Positions 56,470 to 64,000 of a stretch of DNA of 64,000 nucleotides are shown here, in pieces. The DNA comes from Streptomyces netropsis. Lineage in GTDB: Bacteria; Actinomycetota; Actinomycetes; Streptomycetales; Streptomycetaceae. The DNA is taken from positions 299,391-363,390 of the forward strand of contig NZ_JACHJG010000007.1 of assembly GCF_014203545.1 (NCBI RefSeq). Direction: 5' to 3'. Each line of letters begins with the position of its first letter. Position 1 is the stretch's first letter. The position numbers and the translations under genes were made by a program. The notes beneath the pieces are model-generated. The model worked only from the letters and a program-made list of their open reading frames with translations. It had not been told where the DNA came from and did no database searches.

Positions 56470-57358
56470 GACCACCGCCGCCCCGGCACAGGACGTCATT
56501 CACAACATCGGCTACCGCAACTACGCGGGCCCCCGGCTCGGTCGCGCCTACGCCCGCCGCTCGCTCTTCTCGCAGAGCCTGCGCGGCGCGTACGGCCTCG
56601 GGCGCTCGGCGAAGTCCAAGGTCCTGCCGATGATCCTGTTCGGCGTCATGGTGCTGCCCGCCGCGATCATCGTGGCGGTCAGCGTGGCGACGAAGATGAA
56701 CAAGCTGCCGCTGGAGTACACGCGGTACGCGATCCTCCTCCAGGCCGTCATCGGCCTGTACATCGCCTCCCAGGCGCCGCAGTCCGTCTCGCGCGACCTG
56801 CGCTTCAAGACGGTCCCGCTGTACTTCTCCCGCCCCATCGAGCGCGTCGACTACGTGGCCGCGAAGTTCGCGGCGATGGCGTCCGCCCTGTTCATCCTGA
56901 CCGCCACGCCCCTGCTGCTGCTCTATGTGGGCGCACTGCTCGCCAAGCTCGACTTCGCCGACCAGACGAAGGGCTTCGCGCAAGGACTCGTCTCCGTGAT
57001 CCTGCTTTCGCTTCTCTTCGCCGGCATCGGCCTGGTGGTCGCGGCCCTCACACCGCGCCGCGGCTTCGGCGTGGCCGCCGTCATCGCCGTGCTGACGATC
57101 TCGTACGGGGCCGTGTCCACCATCCAGGGCATCGCGCTGGCCCAGGACAACACCGCGGCGGTCAGCTGGATCGGCCTCTTCTCGCCGATCACGCTCGTCG
57201 ACGGTGTGCAGACGGCGTTCCTCTCCGCCACCTCCGCCTTCCCCGGCGGCCACGGCCCGTCCGCCGGCACCGGCGTCGTCTATCTCCTCGTCCTTCTCGC
57301 CCTGGTCGTCGGCTCGTACGGGCTGCTGATGCGCCGCTACCGAAAGGTCGGGCTGTGA
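56459..57358 (+). CDS. ABC-2 type permease 1
   Basis: 299 residues with about six membrane helices, starting near KVLPMILFGVMVLPAAIIVA. The cytoplasmic N-terminus (VIHNIGYRNYAGPRLGRAYA) is typical of NatB/ABC-2 membrane subunits. LYIASQAPQSVSRDLRFKTV and LYFSRPIERVDYVAAKFAAM mark the family. ATG 56459 overlaps the ATPase gene by 11 bp. Partner of ATPase 1. Confidence 0.92.
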   Translation: MPPETTAAPAQDVIHNIGYRNYAGPRLGRAYARRSLFSQSLRGAYGLGRSAKSKVLPMILFGVMVLPAAIIVAVSVATKMNKLPLEYTRYAILLQAVIGLYIASQAPQSVSRDLRFKTVPLYFSRPIERVDYVAAKFAAMASALFILTATPLLLLYVGALLAKLDFADQTKGFAQGLVSVILLSLLFAGIGLVVAALTPRRGFGVAAVIAVLTISYGAVSTIQGIALAQDNTAAVSWIGLFSPITLVDGVQTAFLSATSAFPGGHGPSAGTGVVYLLVLLALVVGSYGLLMRRYRKVGL

Positions 57359-58266
57359 GCTCCATCCACATCGACAACGTCTCGCGCTGGTTCGGCAATG
57401 TGGTGGCCGTCAACGACGTCTCCATGGTCATCGGCCCCGGTGTCACCGGCCTGCTCGGCCCCAACGGCGCCGGGAAGTCCACCCTCATCAACATGATGGG
57501 CGGCTTCCTGGCCCCCTCCACCGGCACGGTCACCCTCGACGGGACGGCGATCTGGCGCAACGAGCAGATCTACCGCCACATCGGCATCGTCCCCGAGCGG
57601 GAAGCCATGTACGACTTCCTGACCGGACTGGAATTCGTGCGCGCCAACGCCGAGTTGCACGGCCTGGGCGCGAAGGAGGCACAGCGGGCGCTCGCCACGG
57701 TCGAGATGGAGTACGCGCAGGACCGCAAGATCGCCACGTACAGCAAGGGCATGCGCCAGCGCGTGAAGATGGCCTCCGCCCTCGTCCACGACCCGTCGGT
57801 GCTCCTCCTCGACGAGCCGTTCAACGGCATGGACCCGCGGCAGCGCATGCAGCTCATGGAGCTGCTGCGGCAGATGGGCGCGGAGGGCCGGACGGTCCTG
57901 TTCTCCTCGCACATCCTGGAGGAGGTCGAGCAGCTGGCGGCCCACATCGAGGTCGTCGTCGCGGGACGGCACGCCGCGTCCGGCGACTTCCGCAAGATCC
58001 GCCGGCTGATGACGGACCGTCCGCACCGCTATCTCGTGCGCTCCAGCGACGACCGGGCCCTCGCCGCCGCCCTCATCGCGGACCCGTCCACGTCGGGCAT
58101 CGAAGTGGACGTCCAGGAGGGCGCCCTGCGCGTCCAGGCCGTCGACTTCGGCCGCTTCACCGAGCTTCTGCCGCGCGTCGCCCGCGCGCAGGGCATCCGC
58201 CTCCTGACGGTCTCGCCCTCCGACGAGTCGCTGGAATCGGTCTTCTCCTACCTCGTCGCGGCCTGA
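57355..58266 (+). CDS. ABC transporter ATP-binding protein 2
   Basis: 303 residues. Walker A GPNGAGKST, signature YSKGMRQRVKMASAL, Walker B VLLLDEPFNGMDP and H-loop FSSHILEEVEQLA are intact. GTG 57355 overlaps the previous stop (GTGA). A paralogue of ATPase 1 in the same operon, probably driving permease 2 or forming a heterodimer with ATPase 1. Confidence 0.94.
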   Translation: MSSIHIDNVSRWFGNVVAVNDVSMVIGPGVTGLLGPNGAGKSTLINMMGGFLAPSTGTVTLDGTAIWRNEQIYRHIGIVPEREAMYDFLTGLEFVRANAELHGLGAKEAQRALATVEMEYAQDRKIATYSKGMRQRVKMASALVHDPSVLLLDEPFNGMDPRQRMQLMELLRQMGAEGRTVLFSSHILEEVEQLAAHIEVVVAGRHAASGDFRKIRRLMTDRPHRYLVRSSDDRALAAALIADPSTSGIEVDVQEGALRVQAVDFGRFTELLPRVARAQGIRLLTVSPSDESLESVFSYLVAA

Positions 58267-58281
58267 AAGGAGCCCTCAGCG

Positions 58282-59019
58282 ATGTCAGCGTCCTCCGGGC
58301 TGTACCACCCCACCGTCGCCCGGCTCACCTACCGGGCCCTCCTCGGCCGCCGCCGGGCCGCGATCCTCTTCGCCCTGCCCGCCCTGCTGCTGATCATCTC
58401 GGCGGTGATCCGCGTCATGACCGGCGCCGACGACGAGACGGCCACCACCGTCCTCGGCGGCTTCGCGCTCGCCACGATGGTCCCGCTCATCGGCGTCGTC
58501 GCCGGTACGGGCGCGATCGGCCCGGAGATCGACGACGGCTCGGTGGTCTACCTCCTGGCCAAGCCGATCAAGCGGCCCACGATCGTCTTCACCAAGCTGC
58601 TCGTCGCGATCGGGGTGACCGTCGCCTTCTCGGCGATCCCCACGCTCGTCGCGGGCTTCATCCTCAACGGCAACAGCCAGCAGATCGCCGTGGCCTACGC
58701 CGTCGCCGCCGCCGTCGCCTCCATCGCCTACAGCGCGGTCTTCCTGCTGCTGGGCACCGTCACCCGGCACGCGGTCGTCGCCGGCCTCGTCTACGCCCTG
58801 GTGTGGGAGACGCTCTTCGGTAGCCTCATCCCGGGCGCCCGCACCCTCAGCGTCCAGCAGTGGTCCCTGGCGCTCGCCCAGAAGATCGGCGCGGAGGGCG
58901 CCATCAGCTCGGACGTCGGCCTGCCGCTGGCGCTCGTCCTGCTCATCGGCGTCACGGTGGCGGCCACCTGGTACGCGGGCCGCAAGCTGCGCACGCTCAC
59001 CCTCGCCGGGGAGGAGTGA
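58282..59019 (+). CDS. ABC-2 type permease 2
   Basis: 245 residues with six membrane helices: AAILFALPALLLIISAVIRV, LATMVPLIGVVAGTGAI, VAIGVTVAFSAIPTLVAGFI and three more. IGPEIDDGSVVYLLAKPIKR is the cytoplasmic loop typical of the family. ATG 58282, GAAAGGAG upstream, 15 bp after ATPase 2. Last gene of the operon. Substrate unknown. Confidence 0.92.
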   Translation: MSASSGLYHPTVARLTYRALLGRRRAAILFALPALLLIISAVIRVMTGADDETATTVLGGFALATMVPLIGVVAGTGAIGPEIDDGSVVYLLAKPIKRPTIVFTKLLVAIGVTVAFSAIPTLVAGFILNGNSQQIAVAYAVAAAVASIAYSAVFLLLGTVTRHAVVAGLVYALVWETLFGSLIPGARTLSVQQWSLALAQKIGAEGAISSDVGLPLALVLLIGVTVAATWYAGRKLRTLTLAGEE

Positions 59020-59035
59020 GGGGGCTGCGGGCCAG

Positions 59036-59220
59036 TGTCGGTCGCACCCCCGCTGCGCGGTGGTGTCCTCAATCGCCGGACGGGCTGCTGTGCTGTGTCC
59101 TCAAACGCCGGACGGGCTTGGCGGCTGAGCTCAGCCGATTCCAGCCCGCTGGGGGCACCTCCCAGCGGTAGCTGGGGGAGATTGAGGACGCGCCCGCAGG
59201 GCGCCCGCCGCCGCAGGCGT
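59036..59220. repeat. Composite intergenic repeat copy
   Basis: Two half-sites in tandem (CTCAATCGCCGGACGGGCT and CTCAAACGCCGGACGGGCT), the core GGCTGAGCTCAGCC (59121-59134), an extra nested hairpin (about 59148-59181, CTCCCAGC-GGTA-GCTGGG), and the CGCCCGCAGGGCGCCCGCCG block. It ends exactly at the stop codon of the convergent kinase gene. Confidence 0.85.
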
Positions 59221-60165
59221 TCAGTACCCCAACAGCACCCGGGCGATCAGGACCTGCTCGGGTGCGAGGGTTTCCTCCCCCTCGTCGCAGTCCTCCAGAT
59301 CCCACAGGGCGTTCTGCAGCACGCGCCCCAGCGTCCAGTTCACCGCGCGCGGCCGGTCCAAACCCATGACCTCGGTCATCAGGTCGAAGCGCCGGCGGAC
59401 CGCGCGCTCGACGTCGCCGGTCGCCACGACGTCGTCCCAGCGGTTGCGGAGTGCGGGCAGCAGTTCGAAGCCGGGGTCGCCCGCGAGCGGCTTCGGGTCG
59501 ATGGCGAGCCACGGCTCGCGGCCGTCTCCCGGCAGCGGTGTCAGCACGTTCTCGTAGTGCAGATCCCAGTGCAGCAGCCGGTCACCCGCGTCGCCGGCCG
59601 CGTCCCGCACGGCGGCCGCGCAGGAGCGCAGCAGGTCCCGTTCGGCCGGGTCGGCCAGGGCCGGGAGCGCGTCCGGCACCTCGGCGAGCATGGCTTCCGC
59701 GAGGTCGGCGAGCGTGCGCAGGCCGGCCGGTGCGGGGGCCGCCACCAGGCGGGCCAGCAGCTCGGTGAGCGTCAGCAGCGCGGCCTCGTCGTCCGGCACC
59801 GACGCCAGCGAGCGCCCGGCGTCCAGCCGCTCCAGCAGCATCGTGCCGGAGGAGGCGTCGTGGTCGAGGAGCCGGACCGCGCCACCGCCGCCCCACGCGC
59901 GCAGCGCGACGGGTTCGCCCTCGGTCTCCTCGTCGACCGGCTGCAGCTTGAGCACGGCCGGGGTGTCGTCCGCGCGGCGCACCGGCAGGACGAGCGCCAC
60001 CGCGCCGTGCGCCGGGGGCCCGTCGAGCCGCAGCTCCCAGCGGTCCAGGAAACCGGCGGCCAGGCCGGGCAGCCCGGCGATCCAGGCGCGGCCCTCCTCG
60101 TCCTCGTACGACTCGTGGAACTCCGCCAGTGCGGCGGGGACAGTGATCCGGGAAGCGTCGGACAC
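59221..60165 (-). CDS. APH(6)-like aminoglycoside/hydroxyurea phosphotransferase family protein
   Basis: 314 residues. The kinase catalytic loop is LLHWDLHYENVL and the metal-binding segment AIDPKPLAGDPGFELL, diagnostic of PF04655 (StrA/Aph6/hur). LDGPPAHGAVALVLPVRRAD and AVLKLQPVDEETEGEPVALR hold the P-loop-like strand and ATP lysine. Members phosphorylate streptomycin at O6 or hydroxyurea, but many Streptomyces copies have unknown substrates, so resistance is not shown. GTG 60165 with GGAGA upstream. Confidence 0.88.
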   Translation of the reverse strand: MSDASRITVPAALAEFHESYEDEEGRAWIAGLPGLAAGFLDRWELRLDGPPAHGAVALVLPVRRADDTPAVLKLQPVDEETEGEPVALRAWGGGGAVRLLDHDASSGTMLLERLDAGRSLASVPDDEAALLTLTELLARLVAAPAPAGLRTLADLAEAMLAEVPDALPALADPAERDLLRSCAAAVRDAAGDAGDRLLHWDLHYENVLTPLPGDGREPWLAIDPKPLAGDPGFELLPALRNRWDDVVATGDVERAVRRRFDLMTEVMGLDRPRAVNWTLGRVLQNALWDLEDCDEGEETLAPEQVLIARVLLGY

Positions 60166-60247
60166 GGGCGGTCGGTCTCCTCGACACGGGCGCGGGACGG
60201 GGCGGTGGCTCCCGGTCGTGGGGGGAGCCACCACCCTGTTCAACGTC

Positions 60248-61510
60248 TCAGATCTTCCGATCGCGCCCGGCGCCGAGCCCGAGCATCACCAGCCCCGCGC
60301 ACACCACCAGCAGCAGCACGATCGGTACGGTCCATCCGCCGGTCGCCTGGTGGACGGCGCCCAGCGCGAACGGCCCGACCGCCGCCAGCAGATAGCCCCA
60401 CGTCTGTGCCATGCCCGAGAGCCGGGCGGCGGTGTGGGCATCGCGGGTGCGCAGCACCATCATCGTCAGCGCGAGGCCCAGCGCACCGCCCTGGCCGATG
60501 CCGAGCAGCACCGCCCACAGCCACGCCCCGGCGACCGGGGCCACGAGCAGCCCGGTGATGCCCGCCGCCATGAACAGCACCACGCCGACCGCCAGCAGGC
60601 GCTGTGAACGCATCCGCCCGGCCAGCATCGGCACGACGAACGAACCGGCCATCTGCACCAGGGTGCTGAACGCGAAGACGAGACCCGCCTCGGCCTTGCT
60701 CATGCCGTGGTCCGTGAAGATCGTCGGCAGCCAGGCGATGCAGACATACGCCACGAGCGACTGCGAGCCCATGAAGAGGGTGATCTGCCAGGCCAGCGGC
60801 GTACGGACGAGGTCGGTGCCGCCGTCGGCCGCGGGCTTCGCCGCCGACTCGCCGTGCCCTGTGCCCCGGCGGGAGATGACCACCTGCGGGATCCACACGG
60901 CCGCGGCGAGGGCCGCGAGCAGCGCCCAGGAGGCGAGGGAGCCCTGCCAGCCGCCGAGGGCGTTCTCCAGTGGCACGGCGGAGGCCGCGGAGACGGTGGC
61001 GCCGAGGATCATCGCGGTGGAGTAGAGCGCGGTCATGCTCGCGGCCCGGTCCGGGAAGTCCCGCTTGATCAGACCCGGCATGAGGACGTTGAGCAGGGCT
61101 ATCGCGGTACCGACGAGCGCACAGCCGACGAACAAAGCCACGACGGGCGGCGCGACGCGCAGCACGATGCCGCCGCACAGCAGCGCGAGCGCGCCGCAGA
61201 GCACGGCCTCGGTGCCCCAGCGCCGGGCGAGCTTCGGCGCGACGATCGAGCCGAGCCCCATGAAGACGAGCGGAATGGTCGTCACCAGGCTGCTCGCGGC
61301 GGCGGCCAGGTGGAAGTGGTCACCGATCTCGCCGAGGAGCGGTGAGACCCCGGCGAGCGCGGCCCGCATGTTGAGGGAGGCGAGGACGATGCCGAGCATC
61401 ACGAGCGCGGGGTGGGCGCGCAGCCGTCGTCTCGCGGCGGCCACGGGCGCGGTGGGCGCCAGGGCCTCCTCCGCGTCGATCAGTGGTGCTTCGGACCTCG
61501 TCTCGGACAT
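60248..61510 (-). CDS. MFS transporter (CynX/NimT-like)
   Basis: 420 residues, 12 predicted helices, starting after a ~35-residue cytoplasmic leader with ALVMLGIVLASLNMRAALAG, the signature of the CynX/YycB/NimT branch (cyanate or 2-nitroimidazole permeases). GLIKRDFPDRAASMTALYST and TRDAHTAARLSGMAQTWGYL are further hallmarks. It lies 49 bp after the FadR-type regulator on the same strand, and that regulator probably controls it. Confidence 0.92.
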   Translation of the reverse strand: MSETRSEAPLIDAEEALAPTAPVAAARRRLRAHPALVMLGIVLASLNMRAALAGVSPLLGEIGDHFHLAAAASSLVTTIPLVFMGLGSIVAPKLARRWGTEAVLCGALALLCGGIVLRVAPPVVALFVGCALVGTAIALLNVLMPGLIKRDFPDRAASMTALYSTAMILGATVSAASAVPLENALGGWQGSLASWALLAALAAAVWIPQVVISRRGTGHGESAAKPAADGGTDLVRTPLAWQITLFMGSQSLVAYVCIAWLPTIFTDHGMSKAEAGLVFAFSTLVQMAGSFVVPMLAGRMRSQRLLAVGVVLFMAAGITGLLVAPVAGAWLWAVLLGIGQGGALGLALTMMVLRTRDAHTAARLSGMAQTWGYLLAAVGPFALGAVHQATGGWTVPIVLLLVVCAGLVMLGLGAGRDRKI

Positions 61511-61559
61511 GGTGGTGCCTTTCCAAAGGTGGTGCGGTGGTGCGGGGGCCGGGCGCCGT

Positions 61560-62270
61560 TCAGCGTTCGGCGAGCAGGGACTCGACGGCCTGCTTCGGGC
61601 GTTCGAGCAGCGCCCGGGCTGCCCGCGCGGCGGCGTCGGGGTCACCGGAGGCGATGGCGTCCATGAGCGCGTGGTGGTCGCCGTGGACGATGCGCGGCAT
61701 CTCGCGGTCGCCGAGCGCGGTGACCAGCGACTCGCGCACCGAGCTGCTGAACCAGCCGTAGGTGGCGGTCAGCGCGGTGTTGTGCGCGGCCTCGACGACG
61801 GCCTTGTGGAACGCGATGTCGTGATCGGCGTACAGCTCCAGGTTCCCGGAGTCGGGCTGGCCGTCCGGGTCCTCGAAGGCCGTCTGCGCGTCCAGCGCCG
61901 CGCGCATCCGCTCCAGGTCGGCGGGCTCGTGGCGGACCGCCGCGAGCCGCGCGGCCTCGGCCTCCAGCGCGATGCGCAGCTCCAGCACGTCCCGCACTCC
62001 GGCGCGCTGGAGACCGCGCATGATCTCGCCGGGGTCGGCGGTGGAGACGACGAAGGTGCCCTCGCCCTGCCGGGAGCGCAGCATGCCGGCGTGCACGAGG
62101 ACGCGGACGGCCTCGCGGACCGTGTTGCGCCCGACCTGGAGCTGTTCGGCGAGCGCGTGCTCGGTCGGGATGCGGCCGCCCACGGGCCATTCGCCGGCGG
62201 TGACCTGTGCGCGGAGCTGGTCGACGACGGTGTCCACGAGGGACTGGCGTCCGGCTGCACGCAGGGTCAT
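61560..62270 (-). CDS. GntR/FadR-family transcriptional regulator
   Basis: 236 residues. The GntR winged HTH (VDTVVDQLRAQVTAGEWPVG, EHALAEQLQVGRNTVREAVR, GMLRSRQGEGTFVV) is followed by an FCD effector domain (LELRIALEAEAARLAAVR, DIAFHKAVVEAAHN, GDHHALMDAIASGD) with the Asp/His metal ligands of that fold. It likely represses itself and the downstream MFS gene in response to a carboxylate-like ligand. ATG 62270. Confidence 0.94.
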   Translation of the reverse strand: MTLRAAGRQSLVDTVVDQLRAQVTAGEWPVGGRIPTEHALAEQLQVGRNTVREAVRVLVHAGMLRSRQGEGTFVVSTADPGEIMRGLQRAGVRDVLELRIALEAEAARLAAVRHEPADLERMRAALDAQTAFEDPDGQPDSGNLELYADHDIAFHKAVVEAAHNTALTATYGWFSSSVRESLVTALGDREMPRIVHGDHHALMDAIASGDPDAAARAARALLERPKQAVESLLAER

Positions 62271-62335
62271 TTCGTCCTCCGGACGGTGGGGGGTGGGGCG
62301 TGGCTTGCCCGGTTGCCCAGTCATCCTACAACTGA

Positions 62336-62394
62336 CCCTCAAGCGCCGGGCGGGCTGGGATTGGGTGTCCTCAAACGCCGGGCGGGCTGGATTG
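62336..62394. repeat. Two tandem half-sites of the intergenic repeat
   Basis: CCTCAAGCGCCGGGCGGGCTGG and CCTCAAACGCCGGGCGGGCTGG-type units start at about 62337 and 62369 in direct orientation, without the GGCTGAGCTCAGCC core. Unlike the other copies it lies in a divergent promoter region. Confidence 0.8.
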
Positions 62395-62456
62395 TGCCCG
62401 GCCCCGGTGGATTCGGCCGGCGCGCGGAGATTCCGGACCCCGGCTACCTTCGAATG

Positions 62457-63188
62457 GTGACAGCCGCCGATCGGATACGCCGCTGGGTCTGCTCGTCACC
62501 CGGTACGCACATCTGGCTGCTGATCATCGGCATCACCAGCCTCGTCATCGCGGCGGCCAGCGAGGGGCTGGAGACGTTCCTTCTCCACCGCACCAGCAGC
62601 AACATCCACGCACTCACCAAGCACCCGTTGCAGTCGCTGCTCATCAGCGGGTTCTGGATCGAGAGCCCGTCCTCGTTCCTGCTCTACGCCGTGCTCTTCG
62701 AGGTCTTCCACGCCAACGTCGAACGCTGGCTCGGCACGCTGCGCTGGCTGGTCACGGTGGCCGTCGCCCATGTCGCGGCCACGCTCGTCAGCCAGGAGGT
62801 GCTGCTGCTGTCGATCCAGGAGCACGCGGTGCCCCGCTCGATGAAGCACGTTGTCGACATAGGGGTCTCGTACGGGCTCGCCGCCTCCGCCGGGGTGCTG
62901 GCCTACCGGGTGGCCCGCCCCTGGCGCTGGGTCTATCTGCTGGCCGTCACGCTGTTCTTCGGGGTGCCGCTCGTCACCGGGGGGACGACGTACACCGACC
63001 TCGGGCACGCGATCGCCGTGGCCGTGGGGCTGGCCTGCTGGCCGCTGACGCGCGGCCGGGGCACCTGGGGGCCTGTGCCGTGGCCGGTGCGGTGGCCCGT
63101 GCGCGGGCCGACGGGAAAACCCGTCGGCGTCAGCCGAACAGCCGCTCCAGAACGGCCGCGATCCCGTCGTTCTCGTTCGAGTCCGTGA
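62457..63188 (+). CDS. Rhomboid-like membrane protein
   Basis: 243 residues, about six helices. WLLIIGITSLVIAAASEGLE, SFLLYAVLFEVFHANVERWL, a glycine-rich helix GVSYGLAASAGVLAYRVARP and DLGHAIAVAVGLACWPLTRG place a Ser and a His where rhomboids have their dyad, but the canonical GxSG is altered, so activity is uncertain. GTG 62457 lies 6 nt after TACCTT (62445-62450); ATG 62454 is the alternative. Overlaps the convergent HAD gene by 59 bp. Confidence 0.83.
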   Translation: MTAADRIRRWVCSSPGTHIWLLIIGITSLVIAAASEGLETFLLHRTSSNIHALTKHPLQSLLISGFWIESPSSFLLYAVLFEVFHANVERWLGTLRWLVTVAVAHVAATLVSQEVLLLSIQEHAVPRSMKHVVDIGVSYGLAASAGVLAYRVARPWRWVYLLAVTLFFGVPLVTGGTTYTDLGHAIAVAVGLACWPLTRGRGTWGPVPWPVRWPVRGPTGKPVGVSRTAAPERPRSRRSRSSP

Positions 63189-63939
63189 TCTCGTCCGCGA
63201 CGGCCCGCAGCTCCGGATGGGCGTTGGCCATCGCCACACCGTGCGCGGCCCAGCCGAACATCGGGATGTCGTTGGGCATGTCACCGAAGGCGATGGTGTC
63301 GACGGCCTTCATGCCCAGGCGGCGCGCGGCCAGCGACAGGCCCGTGGCCTTGCTCAGGCCCAGCGGCAGCAGCTCGACGATCCCGGCGCCCGCCATCGTC
63401 ACGCCCACCAGGTCGCCGGCGACCCGCCGGGCCACCTCGACCAGCTCGTCGTCGCCGAGGTCCGGGTGCTGGAGGTAGAGCTTGTTGAGCGGGGTGAGCC
63501 ACAGCTCGGCCGGGTCCGTGATCGGGACGGCCGGCAGCGGGCCGTCCTGGATGCGGTAGCCGGGGCCGATCAGTACGTCGCCGTCCATGCCGTCACGGCT
63601 GGCGGCGAGGTAGAGCGGGCCGACCTCGGCCTCGACCTTGGCGACGGCCAGCGCGGCGAGCTGCCGGTCCAGGGTCACCGACGTCAGCAACCGGTGCTCG
63701 CCCGCGTGGTAGACCTGCGCGCCCTGCCCGCAGACCGCGAGGCCCCGGTAGTCCAGGGCGTCGAGTATCGCCCGCGTCCAGGGGACGGACCGGCCGGTGA
63801 CGATGATGTGCGCGGCACCGGCCTCCGTGGCCCGGGCGAGGGCTGTGCGGGTGCGCTCCGAGACGGTGTCGTCGGGGCGCAGCAGCGTGCCGTCGAGGTC
63901 GGTCGCGACAAGGCGGTACGGCGGCGGGGCGGCGCTCAC
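63130..63939 (-). CDS. Cof-type HAD phosphatase (second copy)
   Basis: 269 residues. Motif I DLDGTLLRPDDTVS, motif II HIIVTGRSVPWTRA, Lys in LGLSKATGLSL and motif IV GDMPNDIPMF are intact, with a C2-type cap. A paralogue of the gene at 46172. GTG 63939 follows GAGGAAG. Sugar-phosphate or cofactor-phosphate phosphatase; substrate unknown. The last 61 bp of the window, upstream, show no further gene. Confidence 0.9.
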   Translation of the reverse strand: MSAAPPPYRLVATDLDGTLLRPDDTVSERTRTALARATEAGAAHIIVTGRSVPWTRAILDALDYRGLAVCGQGAQVYHAGEHRLLTSVTLDRQLAALAVAKVEAEVGPLYLAASRDGMDGDVLIGPGYRIQDGPLPAVPITDPAELWLTPLNKLYLQHPDLGDDELVEVARRVAGDLVGVTMAGAGIVELLPLGLSKATGLSLAARRLGMKAVDTIAFGDMPNDIPMFGWAAHGVAMANAHPELRAVADEITDSNENDGIAAVLERLFG

Positions 63940-64000
63940 GGCGTCTTCCTCTTCGTTTCTCCGCCCGCGCGGCACCGTGGCGGCGCGGGCAGGGTGGTCG

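Overview
The window is a very GC-rich actinobacterial chromosome segment, almost certainly from a Streptomyces. It carries a sporulation gene (ssgA), a TPP-riboswitch-controlled thiC, a cydA-cydB-cydCD block preceded by a perfect Rex operator, many regulators of families abundant in Streptomyces, rare TTA leucine codons limited to two genes, and several genes whose start codon lies 6-7 nt behind a TAnnnT -10 box (leaderless promoters). From about 25 to 46 kb the order (ssgA, YibE/F, thiC ... LacI, HisC-like, cydAB, cydCD) agrees with what I remember of the S. coelicolor core chromosome. From 0 to about 25 kb the content looks more strain-variable.

Layout. 1-1.3 kb: end of a DrrAB-type ABC exporter. 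1.4-3.5 kb: two divergent regulator/enzyme pairs, each with palindromic operators (antibiotic-biosynthesis-type monooxygenase with an ArsR protein; peptide deformylase with a winged-helix protein). 3.5-10.7 kb: quinone-reductase-like flavoprotein, XRE regulator, MerR-thioredoxin operon, serine beta-lactamase-like hydrolase, a 145-bp element with terminal inverted repeats, an aminotransferase, a TetR protein with a zinc-ribbon-like tail, and an acetyltransferase. 10.9-13.3 kb: MarR, MFS exporter and HbpS-like protein. 13.3-18.5 kb: membrane protein, HAD phosphatase, flavohaemoglobin with a long disordered N-terminus, NUDIX, and a LysR gene with a TTA codon. 18.7-21.5 kb: small accessory cluster (XRE, DUF397, small protein, HTH protein). 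21.8-26 kb: AraC/NmrA pair, cystathionine gamma-lyase-like enzyme, small membrane proteins, cupin.

26.6-33 kb: ssgA, YibE/F protein, TPP riboswitch and thiC, membrane protein, metallophosphoesterase. 33.2-46 kb: LacI regulator, HisC-like aminotransferase, the cytochrome bd operon and a DevS-like GAF histidine kinase 10 bp after cydCD, then an M23 peptidase. 46-50.3 kb: HAD, F420-type oxidoreductase, htpX-pspAB, kptA. 50.4-55.2 kb: a minus-strand operon of a MerR regulator, a PF10118-type hydrolase, an EphD-like alpha/beta-hydrolase-SDR fusion and an M24 protein. 55.5-59 kb: a four-gene ABC system (two ATPases, two permeases). 59.2-64 kb: APH(6)-like kinase, FadR-type regulator with MFS transporter, rhomboid-like membrane protein, and a Cof-type HAD.

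A family of intergenic palindromic repeats (core GGCTGAGCTCAGCC, or its half-sites) recurs near 10.8, 36.0, 38.9, 46.1, 59.1 and 62.4 kb. No rRNA, tRNA, CRISPR array, complete insertion sequence or prophage was recognised. All family assignments come from reading the sequence and from memory; no database search was run.
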